Positions 28,652 to 36,549 of a DNA stretch of 64,000 bases are shown one piece after another (the first letter of the stretch is position 1; the number at the start of each line of letters is the position of its first letter). The notes beneath the pieces were generated by a model. The model saw only the letters and a list, made by a program, of their open reading frames with translations. It ran no database searches and was not told where the DNA came from. The stretch spans positions 44,561 to 108,560 of the forward strand of contig JAIXPD010000011.1 in the NCBI GenBank assembly GCA_027486405.1. Reading direction: 5' to 3'. Made by a program: the position numbers and the translations under genes. The DNA is from Azospirillum sp. GTDB taxonomy: Bacteria > Pseudomonadota > Alphaproteobacteria > Azospirillales > Azospirillaceae.

Positions 28652-29539
28652 ATGGCCATGACCGTCCGCCCGCGCCGCAGCGTCCTTTACATGCCGGGGT
28701 CCAACGCCCGCGCGCTGGACAAGGGGCGCAGCCTGCCCGCCGACGGCCTGATCCTGGATTTGGAGGACGCGGTGGCCCCGGACGCCAAGGTGCCGGCCCG
28801 CGACACCATCGCCCAGGCCATCGCCGCCGGTGGCTATGGCGGGCGGGAGCTGGTGATCCGCACCAACGGGCTGAACACGCCCTGGGGCTATGACGATCTG
28901 CGCATGGCCGCCACCAGCGGGGCCGACGCCGTGCTGTTGCCCAAGGTGGAAAGCGCCGACGCGGTGCGGCAGGCCGAAACGCTGCTGCGCGCCGCCGGTG
29001 CGCCGGACTCTCTGCGCCTGTGGTGCATGATGGAAACGCCGCTGGGGATGCTGAACGCCAAGGAGATCGCCGGGGCCTCGCCCGCGTTGGGCGCGCTGGT
29101 GCTCGGCACGTCGGATCTGGCCAAGGACCTGCACGCCGCCCACACGCGGGACCGGTTGCCGATGCTGACCAGCCTTGGCCTCTGCCTGCTGGCCGCCCGC
29201 GCCTATGGCCTGGCGGTGCTGGACGGGGTGCATCTGGACCTGAACGACGAGGAGGGCTTCGCCCATTCCTGCCGCCAGGGCCGCGAGCTGGGCTTTGACG
29301 GCAAGACGTTGATCCACCCCAAGACCATCACCGCCTGCAACGCCGTGTTCGGCCCCGACGCCGAGGAGATCGCCCAGGCGCACCGGCTGATCGCCGCCCA
29401 CGCCGAGGCCGCCGCGCAGGGCAAGGGCGTGGTGCTGGTCGACGGCAAGCTGGTGGAAAACCTGCACGTCGAAAACGCCCGCCGCCTGGTCGCCCTGAGC
29501 GACGCCATCGCGGCGTTGGAAGGCGACGCGCAGGGGTAA
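28652..29539 (+). CDS. CitE-like CoA-ester lyase (HpcH/HpaI aldolase family)
   Basis: The 295-aa TIM-barrel protein shows [18 protein letters not shown], the metal-site [23 protein letters not shown] and the C-terminal [13 protein letters not shown]. These are the marks of the CitE/malyl-CoA lyase group, which cleaves or hydrolyses (S)-malyl-CoA, citramalyl-CoA or related esters with Mg2+. The precise substrate cannot be assigned. The ATG at 28652 has GGGGAT upstream. A MITE copy begins 25 bp after its stop. Confidence 0.88.
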   Translation: MAMTVRPRRSVLYMPGSNARALDKGRSLPADGLILDLEDAVAPDAKVPARDTIAQAIAAGGYGGRELVIRTNGLNTPWGYDDLRMAATSGADAVLLPKVESADAVRQAETLLRAAGAPDSLRLWCMMETPLGMLNAKEIAGASPALGALVLGTSDLAKDLHAAHTRDRLPMLTSLGLCLLAARAYGLAVLDGVHLDLNDEEGFAHSCRQGRELGFDGKTLIHPKTITACNAVFGPDAEEIAQAHRLIAAHAEAAAQGKGVVLVDGKLVENLHVENARRLVALSDAIAALEGDAQG

Positions 29540-29564
29540 AGCGGACGGATGAGGACCGATGATG

Positions 29565-29801
29565 GGGCAATCGCTTGAACGAGCGATCACCACCACGCAA
29601 GCAAGAATGCACACGGATTGCACGGAAAAAATGAGGGATTACACGGATTTTCTCCCCAGTCGCATCCTGTCATGGGGTTTGTAGCCAGATCGCAAACGGG
29701 ATGGATCTGAGACGCGTTCCGCGAAATCCGTGAAAATCTGTGAAATCCGTGGCGAATCTTGTTCCGGTGCAGGCGCACAATGCTTCAAGCGATTGCCTCT
29801 G
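29565..29801 (-). mobile_element. MITE-like element, copy 2 (237 bp, inverted)
   Basis: This copy reads in the opposite direction to the others. Its left end is GGGCAATCGCTTGAA (lacking the first two bases) and its right end is TTCAAGCGATTGCC with a small change. The flanks gaccgatgatg (29554-29564) and aaccgacgatg (29802-29812) match at 9 of 11 bases, which fits a decayed target duplication. It separates convergent genes and lies 21 bp beyond the ftsY stop, filling the 29540-29822 gap. Confidence 0.82.
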
Positions 29802-29822
29802 AACCGACGATGGGGCCGGGCG

Positions 29823-31034
29823 TCAGTCGGCGTTCAGCCCCATCAGGGATTTGGCAAAGGCGTCGGCGTCGAAGGGGCGCAGGTCATAGACGCCCTCGCC
29901 CACGCCGATGGCGTGGACCGGCAGCTTGAACTTTTCGGCCAGCGCGACCAGCACGCCGCCGCGCGCCGATCCGTCCAGCTTGGTCAGGATCAGGCCGTTG
30001 ACGTTCACCATGTCGCGGAAAATCTCGACCTGGCTGTGGGCGTTCTGGCCGGTGGTGGCGTCCAGCGTCAACAGCGTGGTGTGCGGCGCGCTGTCGTCCA
30101 CCTTCTTGATGACGCGGACGATCTTGCGCAGCTCGTCCATCAGCCCGGCCTTGTTCTGCAAACGCCCGGCGGTGTCGATCAGCAGGACATCCACCCCCTG
30201 CGCCCGCGCGCGTTCGACCGCGTCGAAGGCCAGACCGGCGGCGTCGGCCCCGGTGTCGCGCGCGATCACCTCGCAGCCGGTGCGCTCGCCCCAGATCTTC
30301 AATTGGCTGACGGCGGCGGCGCGGAAGGTGTCGCCCGCCGCCAGCATCACGCTTTTGCCCTCCGCCCGGAACTGCCGGGCGAGCTTGCCGATGGTCGTGG
30401 TCTTGCCGGTCCCGTTGACGCCGACCAGCAGGATGACGTGGGGCTTGCGCGCCGGGTCGATGACCAGCGGCTGGGCGATCGGGCTGATCGTCTTGGCGAT
30501 TTCGGCGGCGAGGAAGCCCTTGACCTCCTCCGCCGTCACCTCCTTGCCGAAGCGGGTGCGGGCCAGCTCCGCCGTCACCTTGGCCGCCGTGGTCGGGCCA
30601 AGATCGGCGGTGATGAGCAGTTCCTCCAACTCCTCCAGCGCGGCGTCGTCCAGCTTGCGCTTGGTGAAGATGCCGGAAATCCCCTCCGTCAGCTTGGAGG
30701 AGGATTTCGCCAACCCTTCTTTCAGACGGGAGAACCAGCCCTTCTTGGTCGGCGGCGGCTCGTCGATGATCGGTTCGACCGCTTGAACGCTTGGGAGTGG
30801 TTGCGGAACCGGAACGGTGTCGATTGGGTGCGAAACCGGAACGGACATTGGTTCCGCTTCCGAAACAACCCTTGTTTCAATTGTTTTGGACGCAGCGGCA
30901 CCCGTCGTGGCCGCCGCGTCGTCCGCAACCGATGGCGCGGGTTGCGGCGGGACGGCGTGATCCGACCGGTCCGGCGTCTCGGGCTTGCGGGCGTCGTCTT
31001 CGGGCTTCTTGCGGCCGAACCAGCGCAAAATCAT
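29823..31034 (-). CDS. ftsY: Signal recognition particle receptor FtsY
   Basis: The 403-aa protein has an acidic/Pro-rich A domain of about 95 residues, then the N domain and the SRP GTPase. The G motifs are GVNGTGKTTTIGKLA, DTAGRLQNK and TKLDGSARGG. It receives SRP-ribosome complexes at the membrane. It begins 13 bp after mtaB and closes the dapF-mtaB-ftsY gene order common in this group. Confidence 0.97.
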   Translation of the reverse strand: MILRWFGRKKPEDDARKPETPDRSDHAVPPQPAPSVADDAAATTGAAASKTIETRVVSEAEPMSVPVSHPIDTVPVPQPLPSVQAVEPIIDEPPPTKKGWFSRLKEGLAKSSSKLTEGISGIFTKRKLDDAALEELEELLITADLGPTTAAKVTAELARTRFGKEVTAEEVKGFLAAEIAKTISPIAQPLVIDPARKPHVILLVGVNGTGKTTTIGKLARQFRAEGKSVMLAAGDTFRAAAVSQLKIWGERTGCEVIARDTGADAAGLAFDAVERARAQGVDVLLIDTAGRLQNKAGLMDELRKIVRVIKKVDDSAPHTTLLTLDATTGQNAHSQVEIFRDMVNVNGLILTKLDGSARGGVLVALAEKFKLPVHAIGVGEGVYDLRPFDADAFAKSLMGLNAD

Positions 31035-31047
31035 GGGATGTCCGCTT

Positions 31048-32364
31048 TTACAAAAGGGTGCCGGTCAGCGCGCCATCGGCCACGCCGGTGATGGTGGCGC
31101 GCACCACCGATCCGGGTGGAAGGGTGACGCGCAGACGGATTTCAGCAAAATGTTCGGTGCGGCCCAGATCGTCCTTTTCGATCAGGACCGAGGCGGTGCG
31201 CCCGACCAGCGACGCCAGCGTGCGCGCTTCCGCTTGCGCCCCGACGGCGCGCAGGCGGGCGGCGCGCTCCTTGCGGATGCCCCCGTCGATCTGCGGCATC
31301 CGCGCGGCGGGCGTGCCGGGGCGCGGGCTGAAGGGGAAGACGTGCAGCCAGGTCAGGCCGCAATCCTCGACCATCTTCAGGGTGTTGGCGAACATCTCCT
31401 CGGTTTCCGTCGGGAAACCGGCGATGAAATCGGCCCCGAACACCGCGTCGGGCCGCAGACGGCGCACGCGCTCGCAAAAGGCGACGGCGTCGGCCCGGCT
31501 GTGGCGGCGCTTCATCCGCTTCAGGATCATGTCGTCGCCCGCCTGGAGCGACAGGTGCAGGTGCGGCATCAGTCGCGGTTCCTGCTCGATCAAGCGCCAC
31601 AGATCCTCGTCCATCTCGATGCAGTCGAGCGAGGACAGGCGCAGACGCGGCAACTCCGGCACGCAGGCCAGCAGGCGGCGGACCATCTGCCCCAGCGTCG
31701 GCGATCCCGGCAGATCGGGGCCGTAGCTGGTGATGTCCACGCCCGACAACACCACCTCGTTGTAGCCCGCACGGACCAGGGCCTGGACCTGCTCCACCAC
31801 CGCGCCGATGGGCACGGAGCGCGAGGGACCACGGCCAAAGGGGATGATGCAGAAGGTGCAGCGGTGGTCGCAGCCCTGCTGCACCTGGACAAAGGCGCGG
31901 GCGCGATCCTCGAACCCGCCGATGAGATGACCGGCGGTCTCCTTCACCGACATGATGTCGTTGACCAGCACCCGTTCGGTCGGCGGCAGCCCCCAGCTTT
32001 CGGCCTGCAACTTTTCCTGATTGCCGATGACCTGATCGACCTCCGGCATGGCGGCGAAGCGCTTGGGGTCGATCTGGGCCGCACAGCCGGTCACGACGAT
32101 GCGGGCACCGGGCCGTTCCCGCCGCAGCTTGCGGATGGTCTGGCGGGCCTGCCGCTCCGCCTCCGACGTCACCGCGCAGGTGTTGACGATGACCACATCC
32201 TCCAACCCGGCGTTGCGGGCGTGGGTGCGCATCACCTCTGACTCATAGCTGTTCAGACGGCACCCGAAGGTGACGATCTCCGGATCGCGTGCCCCGGTCG
32301 GCGGAGGGGGGCTTGCACCCTGCTCAGGGGACAGGGCGCTGTCGGGCGTGGCATCAACGGGCAT
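31048..32364 (-). CDS. mtaB: tRNA (N6-threonylcarbamoyladenosine(37)-C2)-methylthiotransferase MtaB
   Basis: The 438-aa radical-SAM enzyme converts t6A37 of tRNA to ms2t6A. It has the N-terminal UPF0004 domain with its cluster cysteines (TFGCRLNSYES, VIVNTCAVTSEA, VVTGCAAQ) and the radical-SAM motif CDHRCTFCIIP. The conserved FSPRPGTPAA and a C-terminal TRAM-like region follow. Its start overlaps the end of the DUF2442 gene by 11 bp, so the two are probably translationally coupled. Confidence 0.95.
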   Translation of the reverse strand: MPVDATPDSALSPEQGASPPPPTGARDPEIVTFGCRLNSYESEVMRTHARNAGLEDVVIVNTCAVTSEAERQARQTIRKLRRERPGARIVVTGCAAQIDPKRFAAMPEVDQVIGNQEKLQAESWGLPPTERVLVNDIMSVKETAGHLIGGFEDRARAFVQVQQGCDHRCTFCIIPFGRGPSRSVPIGAVVEQVQALVRAGYNEVVLSGVDITSYGPDLPGSPTLGQMVRRLLACVPELPRLRLSSLDCIEMDEDLWRLIEQEPRLMPHLHLSLQAGDDMILKRMKRRHSRADAVAFCERVRRLRPDAVFGADFIAGFPTETEEMFANTLKMVEDCGLTWLHVFPFSPRPGTPAARMPQIDGGIRKERAARLRAVGAQAEARTLASLVGRTASVLIEKDDLGRTEHFAEIRLRVTLPPGSVVRATITGVADGALTGTLL

Positions 32365-32635
32365 GAGCGTTCCCCTTCCCGGTCGGCAACGGCGCGCCCG
32401 TCACGGCGGCGTACAGCACCAGCGGATCCAAATCGGCCCCGTTCGGCCAAACGACGGTTCCCAAATCCGCATCAACCCGAACGGCGGTGAAGACGTCGCG
32501 GTCACGCAGCGGGGCGAACACGCCGGTGAAGTCCACCATCGACGCAACATCCACCGCCCCTTCGGCCCCATCCTCAAAGCGGAGTCGCAAGCGGTGGCCG
32601 TCCAGCGGCTGCACGGCAATGATGTCCTTCAGCAT
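32354..32635 (-). CDS. DUF2442 domain protein
   Basis: The 93-aa protein matches DUF2442: a beta-rich start (VQPLDGHRLRLRFEDGAEGAVDV), then VFAPLRDRDVFTAVRVDADLGTVVWPNGADLDP. The last block is the family hallmark. Members are often antitoxin-like or act beside DUF4160 proteins, but no such partner is present here. I start at the ATG at 32635 with GGAATGAG upstream; a GTG seven codons earlier is possible. It is wedged between dapF and mtaB and overlaps mtaB by 11 bp. Confidence 0.85.
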   Translation of the reverse strand: MLKDIIAVQPLDGHRLRLRFEDGAEGAVDVASMVDFTGVFAPLRDRDVFTAVRVDADLGTVVWPNGADLDPLVLYAAVTGAPLPTGKGNAHAR

Positions 32636-32659
32636 CGGCTCATTCCAAACCGGCACAGT

Positions 32660-33514
32660 TCAGGCATCAACGCGGTCGCCTTCCCCAACCAACGCCGCCG
32701 ACAGCCGCCCCCGGAAGCTCACGGCGATGGGGCCGGTCATCAGCACGCGGTTGTCGGGCGTCCATTCGATGGTCAGGGTTCCGCCGTCCAGGATGACGTC
32801 GGCCTTGCGTTCGGTCAGGCCCCGGCGCACCGCCGCCACCTGGGTGGCGCAGGCCCCGCTGCCGCAAGCCTGGGTGACGCCGGCGCCCCGTTCCCACACC
32901 CGCATGCGGATTTGGGTGGGCGACAGAACCTGCGCGAATTCGATGTTGGCGCGTTCGGGGAACGCGGCGTGATGCTCCAGCGCCGCCCCGATCTCCTCCA
33001 ACGGGACCGCGTTCACATCGTCCACCAGAAAGACGGCGTGCGGGTTGCCCATGTTGACGGCGACGGGGGCGCTGTACCCGGCGTGCTCAACCGCGTCCAC
33101 CCGCAGGGTGTCGGCGGGGGCGGCCAGCGGGATCGCGTCCCACTCCAGGCGCGCCGGTCCCATATCGACGGTGATCCGCCCCTGGTCGGCGCGGCGGGCG
33201 TGCAACAGCCCGGCGGCGGTCTGGAAGGACACGGCGTCCGCCCCGCTTTCCTCCATCAGCAGCCAGCCGATGCAGCGGGAGGCGTTGCCGCAGGCCCCGA
33301 CCTCGCCACCATCGGCGTTGCGGATGCGCATGAAGGCGCTGGCCCCGGGCGCGTCGGTTTTTTCCAGAACGATGAACTGGTCACAGCCAACCCCGGTGCG
33401 ACGGTTGGCGATCGCCCGCACCTCGGCCTCGCTGGGCTGGTAGGGCGTGTGGCGGGCGTCGATCACGACAAAGTCGTTGCCAAGCCCGTGCATCTTCAGG
33501 AATTCGCGCGTCAT
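32660..33514 (-). CDS. dapF: Diaminopimelate epimerase
   Basis: The 284-aa enzyme interconverts LL- and meso-diaminopimelate for lysine and peptidoglycan synthesis. Both catalytic cysteines are present, in GACGNASRC and ACGSGACATQ. The start FLKMHGLGNDFVVID is canonical. I use the ATG at 33514 (MTREFLKMHG); the earlier 65 codons of the listed ORF are non-coding. It heads the dapF-DUF2442-mtaB-ftsY transcript and is divergent from the CorA/ZntB gene. Confidence 0.96.
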   Translation of the reverse strand: MTREFLKMHGLGNDFVVIDARHTPYQPSEAEVRAIANRRTGVGCDQFIVLEKTDAPGASAFMRIRNADGGEVGACGNASRCIGWLLMEESGADAVSFQTAAGLLHARRADQGRITVDMGPARLEWDAIPLAAPADTLRVDAVEHAGYSAPVAVNMGNPHAVFLVDDVNAVPLEEIGAALEHHAAFPERANIEFAQVLSPTQIRMRVWERGAGVTQACGSGACATQVAAVRRGLTERKADVILDGGTLTIEWTPDNRVLMTGPIAVSFRGRLSAALVGEGDRVDA

Positions 33515-33689
33515 AGCACCGTATATAGGGCGAGCGGCGGTCCAAAGTCCACAGCGGCAACCCCGCCCGCACCCCACCCATGCCAAAACGCGATGCCAGC
33601 CAGCCTCCGGCCCGCCAATCGCAAAACCGTCACACAGCCCGCCGATAATGGCGCGCCTGTCCCCCTCCCCGCCCGCAGGAGCCTTTGGC

Positions 33690-34679
33690 GTGTCGTCTTT
33701 CGAATCCAACGACGTGGACCTGATCTGCGGCTATCACATCCCGGTCAACGGCCGTGCCACGCCGATCCGCATGGCCGATGTGCCGGAGATGCTGGCGCGG
33801 ACGGACGGGCTGCTGTGGCTGCATTTCAACCTGTCCTCCCAACGGGCGCGCCACTGGATCGCCGGTCAAGAGTGGTTGGACGAGTTCGTGCGCGAGGTGC
33901 TGTTGGAGGGAAAGGACACCCGCACCCGCGTGGAAAGCGTCGATGACGGTCTGCTGACCGTGTTGAGCGACATCCATTACGATCTGAAATACGAGCCGAC
34001 GGACATCGGGACGCTGCGGCTGTTCGTCAACGCCCGCCACCTCATCAGTTGCCGCCGCCACCCGCTGAAGGCCACCGACCGCCTGCGCCGGGCGCTGGAC
34101 GACGGGCAGCAGTTCGACAGCACGGTGGAGTTGCTGGCCGATCTGGTCGAATATTTGTCCGACACGCTCGACACCGTCACCCACACGCTGGCCGACGAGG
34201 TGGACCGGACGGAAGACGCCATTCTGGCCGAACGATTCCAGACCGGCCGGGCCACACTGGGGCAGGTCCGCCGCATGGTGGTGCATCTGCGCCGCCACGT
34301 CGCCCCGCAACGCCAGGCGCTGGGCCGGGTCAGCCACAACAACCTGCCCTGGGCGGACGAGGACGCGATGGCCCGGATGCAGAACGCCACCGGCAAGCTG
34401 GGCGATGTGCTCTACGACATCGAAGCCTTGCAGGACCGCACGAAGGTCTTGCAGGATGAATTGTCGGCCCGCATGGCGGAAGAGCAGAACCGCAACCTGT
34501 TCCTGCTGTCCTGGGTGACGGTGGTGTTCGCGCCGATGACGCTGATTTCCGGCATTTTTGGCATGAACGTCGCGGGTCTGCCCGGCGTCAGCGGCCATGA
34601 AACGGCCTTCTGGTGGGTGATGGCGCTGATCGTCGCGTCGGGAATCGGCATGTGGTTCCTGGTCAAGCCCCGGCGGTGA
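33690..34679 (+). CDS. CorA/ZntB-family divalent cation transporter
   Basis: The 329-aa protein has a large cytoplasmic N-terminal domain, a long helix, and two C-terminal membrane segments (LFLLSWVTVVFAPMTLISGIF and FWWVMALIVASGIGMWFLV). The pore signature GMN is in IFGMNVAGLPG. ZntB proteins carry Zn2+ across the inner membrane, CorA carries Mg2+; the loop after GMN is closer to ZntB, but the ion is not certain. I choose the GTG at 33690 because AGGAG lies eight bases upstream. The last codons and the stop fall inside the target duplication of MITE copy 3. Confidence 0.9.
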   Translation: MSSFESNDVDLICGYHIPVNGRATPIRMADVPEMLARTDGLLWLHFNLSSQRARHWIAGQEWLDEFVREVLLEGKDTRTRVESVDDGLLTVLSDIHYDLKYEPTDIGTLRLFVNARHLISCRRHPLKATDRLRRALDDGQQFDSTVELLADLVEYLSDTLDTVTHTLADEVDRTEDAILAERFQTGRATLGQVRRMVVHLRRHVAPQRQALGRVSHNNLPWADEDAMARMQNATGKLGDVLYDIEALQDRTKVLQDELSARMAEEQNRNLFLLSWVTVVFAPMTLISGIFGMNVAGLPGVSGHETAFWWVMALIVASGIGMWFLVKPRR

Positions 34680-34683
34680 ACGC

Positions 34684-35057
34684 CAGGACAATCGCTTGAA
34701 GCGTCGTGCGCCCGCACCGGAACAAGAGTGGACACGGATTTTACGGATTTTTTCGCGGATTTCGCGGAACGCGTCTCAGAACCATCCGTTTGCGATCTTG
34801 CTGCAAACCTCATGACGCAGGGCAATCGCTCGAAGGGTTATAAACCTATACGAAGAATTTACCGTCATCCTTGGCTTCGCAAATATGACGAATGTCCTAA
34901 TAGAGGAATTTTAAGCCTCCGCCCGATTGCCTTGCCTCATGACGGGATGCGGAATTCAATTGGGGGCGAAAATCCGTGAAATCCCTGATTTTGTCCGTGA
35001 AATCCGTGTCCATTCCTGCCTGGGTGACGATGACCGCTCGTTCAAGCGATTGCCCTG
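34684..35057 (+). mobile_element. MITE-like element, copy 3 (247 bp plus a nested insertion)
   Basis: Its ends are CAGGACAATCGCTTGAA (one change) and TTCAAGCGATTGCCCTG. A perfect 10-bp target duplication, cggtgaacgc, occurs at 34674-34683 and 35058-35067 and includes the stop codon of the CorA/ZntB gene. Removing the nested 117-bp element and its 10-bp duplication leaves exactly 247 bp, the family length. It fills the 34680-35079 gap between convergent genes. Confidence 0.92.
34818..34934. mobile_element. Second, shorter MITE-like element nested in copy 3 (117 bp)
   Basis: It starts CAGGGCAATCG and ends CGATTGCCTTG, inverted ends that match at 10 of 11 bases and resemble those of the host element. 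The interior is different and AT-rich. A perfect 10-bp duplication, cctcatgacg, flanks it (34808-34817 and 34935-34944). The shared ends and duplication length suggest the same transposase moved both. Confidence 0.87.
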
Positions 35058-35079
35058 CGGTGAACGCCCGCCGCCCCGC

Positions 35080-35505
35080 TCAGGTCCCTTTGAACACCAG
35101 ATGCTTGGAGGCGGCGAAGTTGAAGAACATGCCGGCGATGGACCCGGCGGCCACGGCCAGGACCGGATGGGCGGCGACCAGTTCCACCCCGGCCTCCAGC
35201 CCCACCGACACGCCGTAATTCACCACGCCGCCGAACGCGTTGGCGGCGATGAATTTCGCCCATTGCCGCAGCAGCGACCCGCCGCGCGCCGCGTCCTTGA
35301 AGGTGAAGGCGCGGTTCAAGGCCCAGGTCGCCGTCGCTGCGGCGAAGAAGGACGGGATGCGGGCGGCGAAGAACTCCAGCCCCAGCGCCAACCCGGCGTA
35401 GAGCACCGCCGTATCCACCACCAGACCGATCACGCCGACGACGCCGAACTTGGCAAACTGGATACCCAGACGCCCCAGACGGCTGTTCAGCAGCGCCGTG
35501 ATCAC
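35080..35505 (-). CDS. GtrA-family membrane protein
   Basis: The 141-aa protein has four hydrophobic segments and the family landmarks FAKFGVVGVIGLVVDTAVLY, WALNRAFTFKD, and the C-terminal NFAASKHLVFKG. GtrA-type proteins are thought to flip polyprenyl-linked sugars across the inner membrane. Its start overlaps the stop of the upstream glycosyltransferase by four bases (ATGA), so the two are translationally coupled. Confidence 0.9.
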   Translation of the reverse strand: MITALLNSRLGRLGIQFAKFGVVGVIGLVVDTAVLYAGLALGLEFFAARIPSFFAAATATWALNRAFTFKDAARGGSLLRQWAKFIAANAFGGVVNYGVSVGLEAGVELVAAHPVLAVAAGSIAGMFFNFAASKHLVFKGT

Positions 35506-36491
35506 GACCGCTCACCCCGGCGGTCGGCGGCCAGCGCCGGATGATCGCCAGGGGCCGGGATCGACAGGTAGCGCATCCGCTTGGCCTCCCGCCGCCCCAG
35601 CGTGACGGTGTCCAGGATCAGGCCGCAGGTCAGGCTGAGAAAGGCCACCAGCATCAGCCCGGTGGACAGCACGGCGGTGGGCAGGCGCGGGACCAGCCCG
35701 GTTTGGGCGTAGGTCATCATCACCGGCCAGGCCAGCCCCAGCGACAGCAGGGCCAGCAGCGCGAAGAGGCCGACGAAGAAGGGAATCGGCCGTTCCTCCT
35801 TCACCAGGATGATGATGGTCTTCAGGATGCGGATGCCGTCGCGGATGGTGTTCAGCTTGCTGTGCGATCCGGGCGGCCGGTCCTTGTAGGGGGTCTTGAC
35901 CTCGGCGATCGGCATGCGCAGCTCCAGCGCGTGCACGGTCAGTTCCGTTTCGGTTTCAAAACCGCTGGCCAGCGCCGGGAAGGATTTGATGAAGCGGCGG
36001 GAAAACACGCGGTAGCCCGACAGCATGTCGCCGATGCGCTTGCCGAAAATGTTGGCGACCATGCCGGTCAGCACCAGATTGCCCAGCCGGTGGCCGGGGC
36101 GGTAGGCGGCGACGATTTCGGTCACGCGGGCACCGTTGACCATGTCAAGCTGCTGCTCCCACAGCGTTTTCACCATCTCCGGCGCGGACGCGGCGTGATA
36201 GGTGTCGTCGCCATCGACCAGCACATAGACGTCGGCCTCGATGTCCGAGAACATCCGGCGCATGACGTTGCCCTTGCCCTGCAACGGCTCGCTGCGCACC
36301 ACCGCCCCGGCGGCGCGCGCCACCGCGATGGTGCGGTCGGACGAGTTGTTGTCATAGACATAGATGGTGGCGTCGGGCAGCGCCGCGCGGAAATCCCGCA
36401 CCACCGACCCGATGGCCGCTTCCTCGTTGTAGCAGGGAATCAAAACCGCGACGGTGGGCGCGGTGGCGGGGGCGGTGGAGCCGACGGGCAT
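35502..36491 (-). CDS. GtrB/DPM1-type polyprenyl-phosphate glycosyltransferase
   Basis: The 329-aa GT2-family enzyme begins VAVLIPCYNEEAAI, has the nucleotide-sugar DGDDTY motif, and the GDMLSGYRVFSRRF block. Two C-terminal membrane helices (PFFVGLFALLALLSLGLAW and VLSTGLMLVAFLSLTCGLI) follow. It should move a hexose from a nucleotide sugar to a polyprenyl phosphate at the cytoplasmic face. I start at the ATG at 36491; the 27 earlier codons are not convincing. It is the middle gene of the glycosyl-transfer cassette. Confidence 0.9.
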   Translation of the reverse strand: MPVGSTAPATAPTVAVLIPCYNEEAAIGSVVRDFRAALPDATIYVYDNNSSDRTIAVARAAGAVVRSEPLQGKGNVMRRMFSDIEADVYVLVDGDDTYHAASAPEMVKTLWEQQLDMVNGARVTEIVAAYRPGHRLGNLVLTGMVANIFGKRIGDMLSGYRVFSRRFIKSFPALASGFETETELTVHALELRMPIAEVKTPYKDRPPGSHSKLNTIRDGIRILKTIIILVKEERPIPFFVGLFALLALLSLGLAWPVMMTYAQTGLVPRLPTAVLSTGLMLVAFLSLTCGLILDTVTLGRREAKRMRYLSIPAPGDHPALAADRRGERS

Positions 36492-36549
36492 GGTGCGGAA
36501 CGCTTCAAACGGGGTGGAAGTGACCGGATAAACAGCACAAAGCGGCGGC

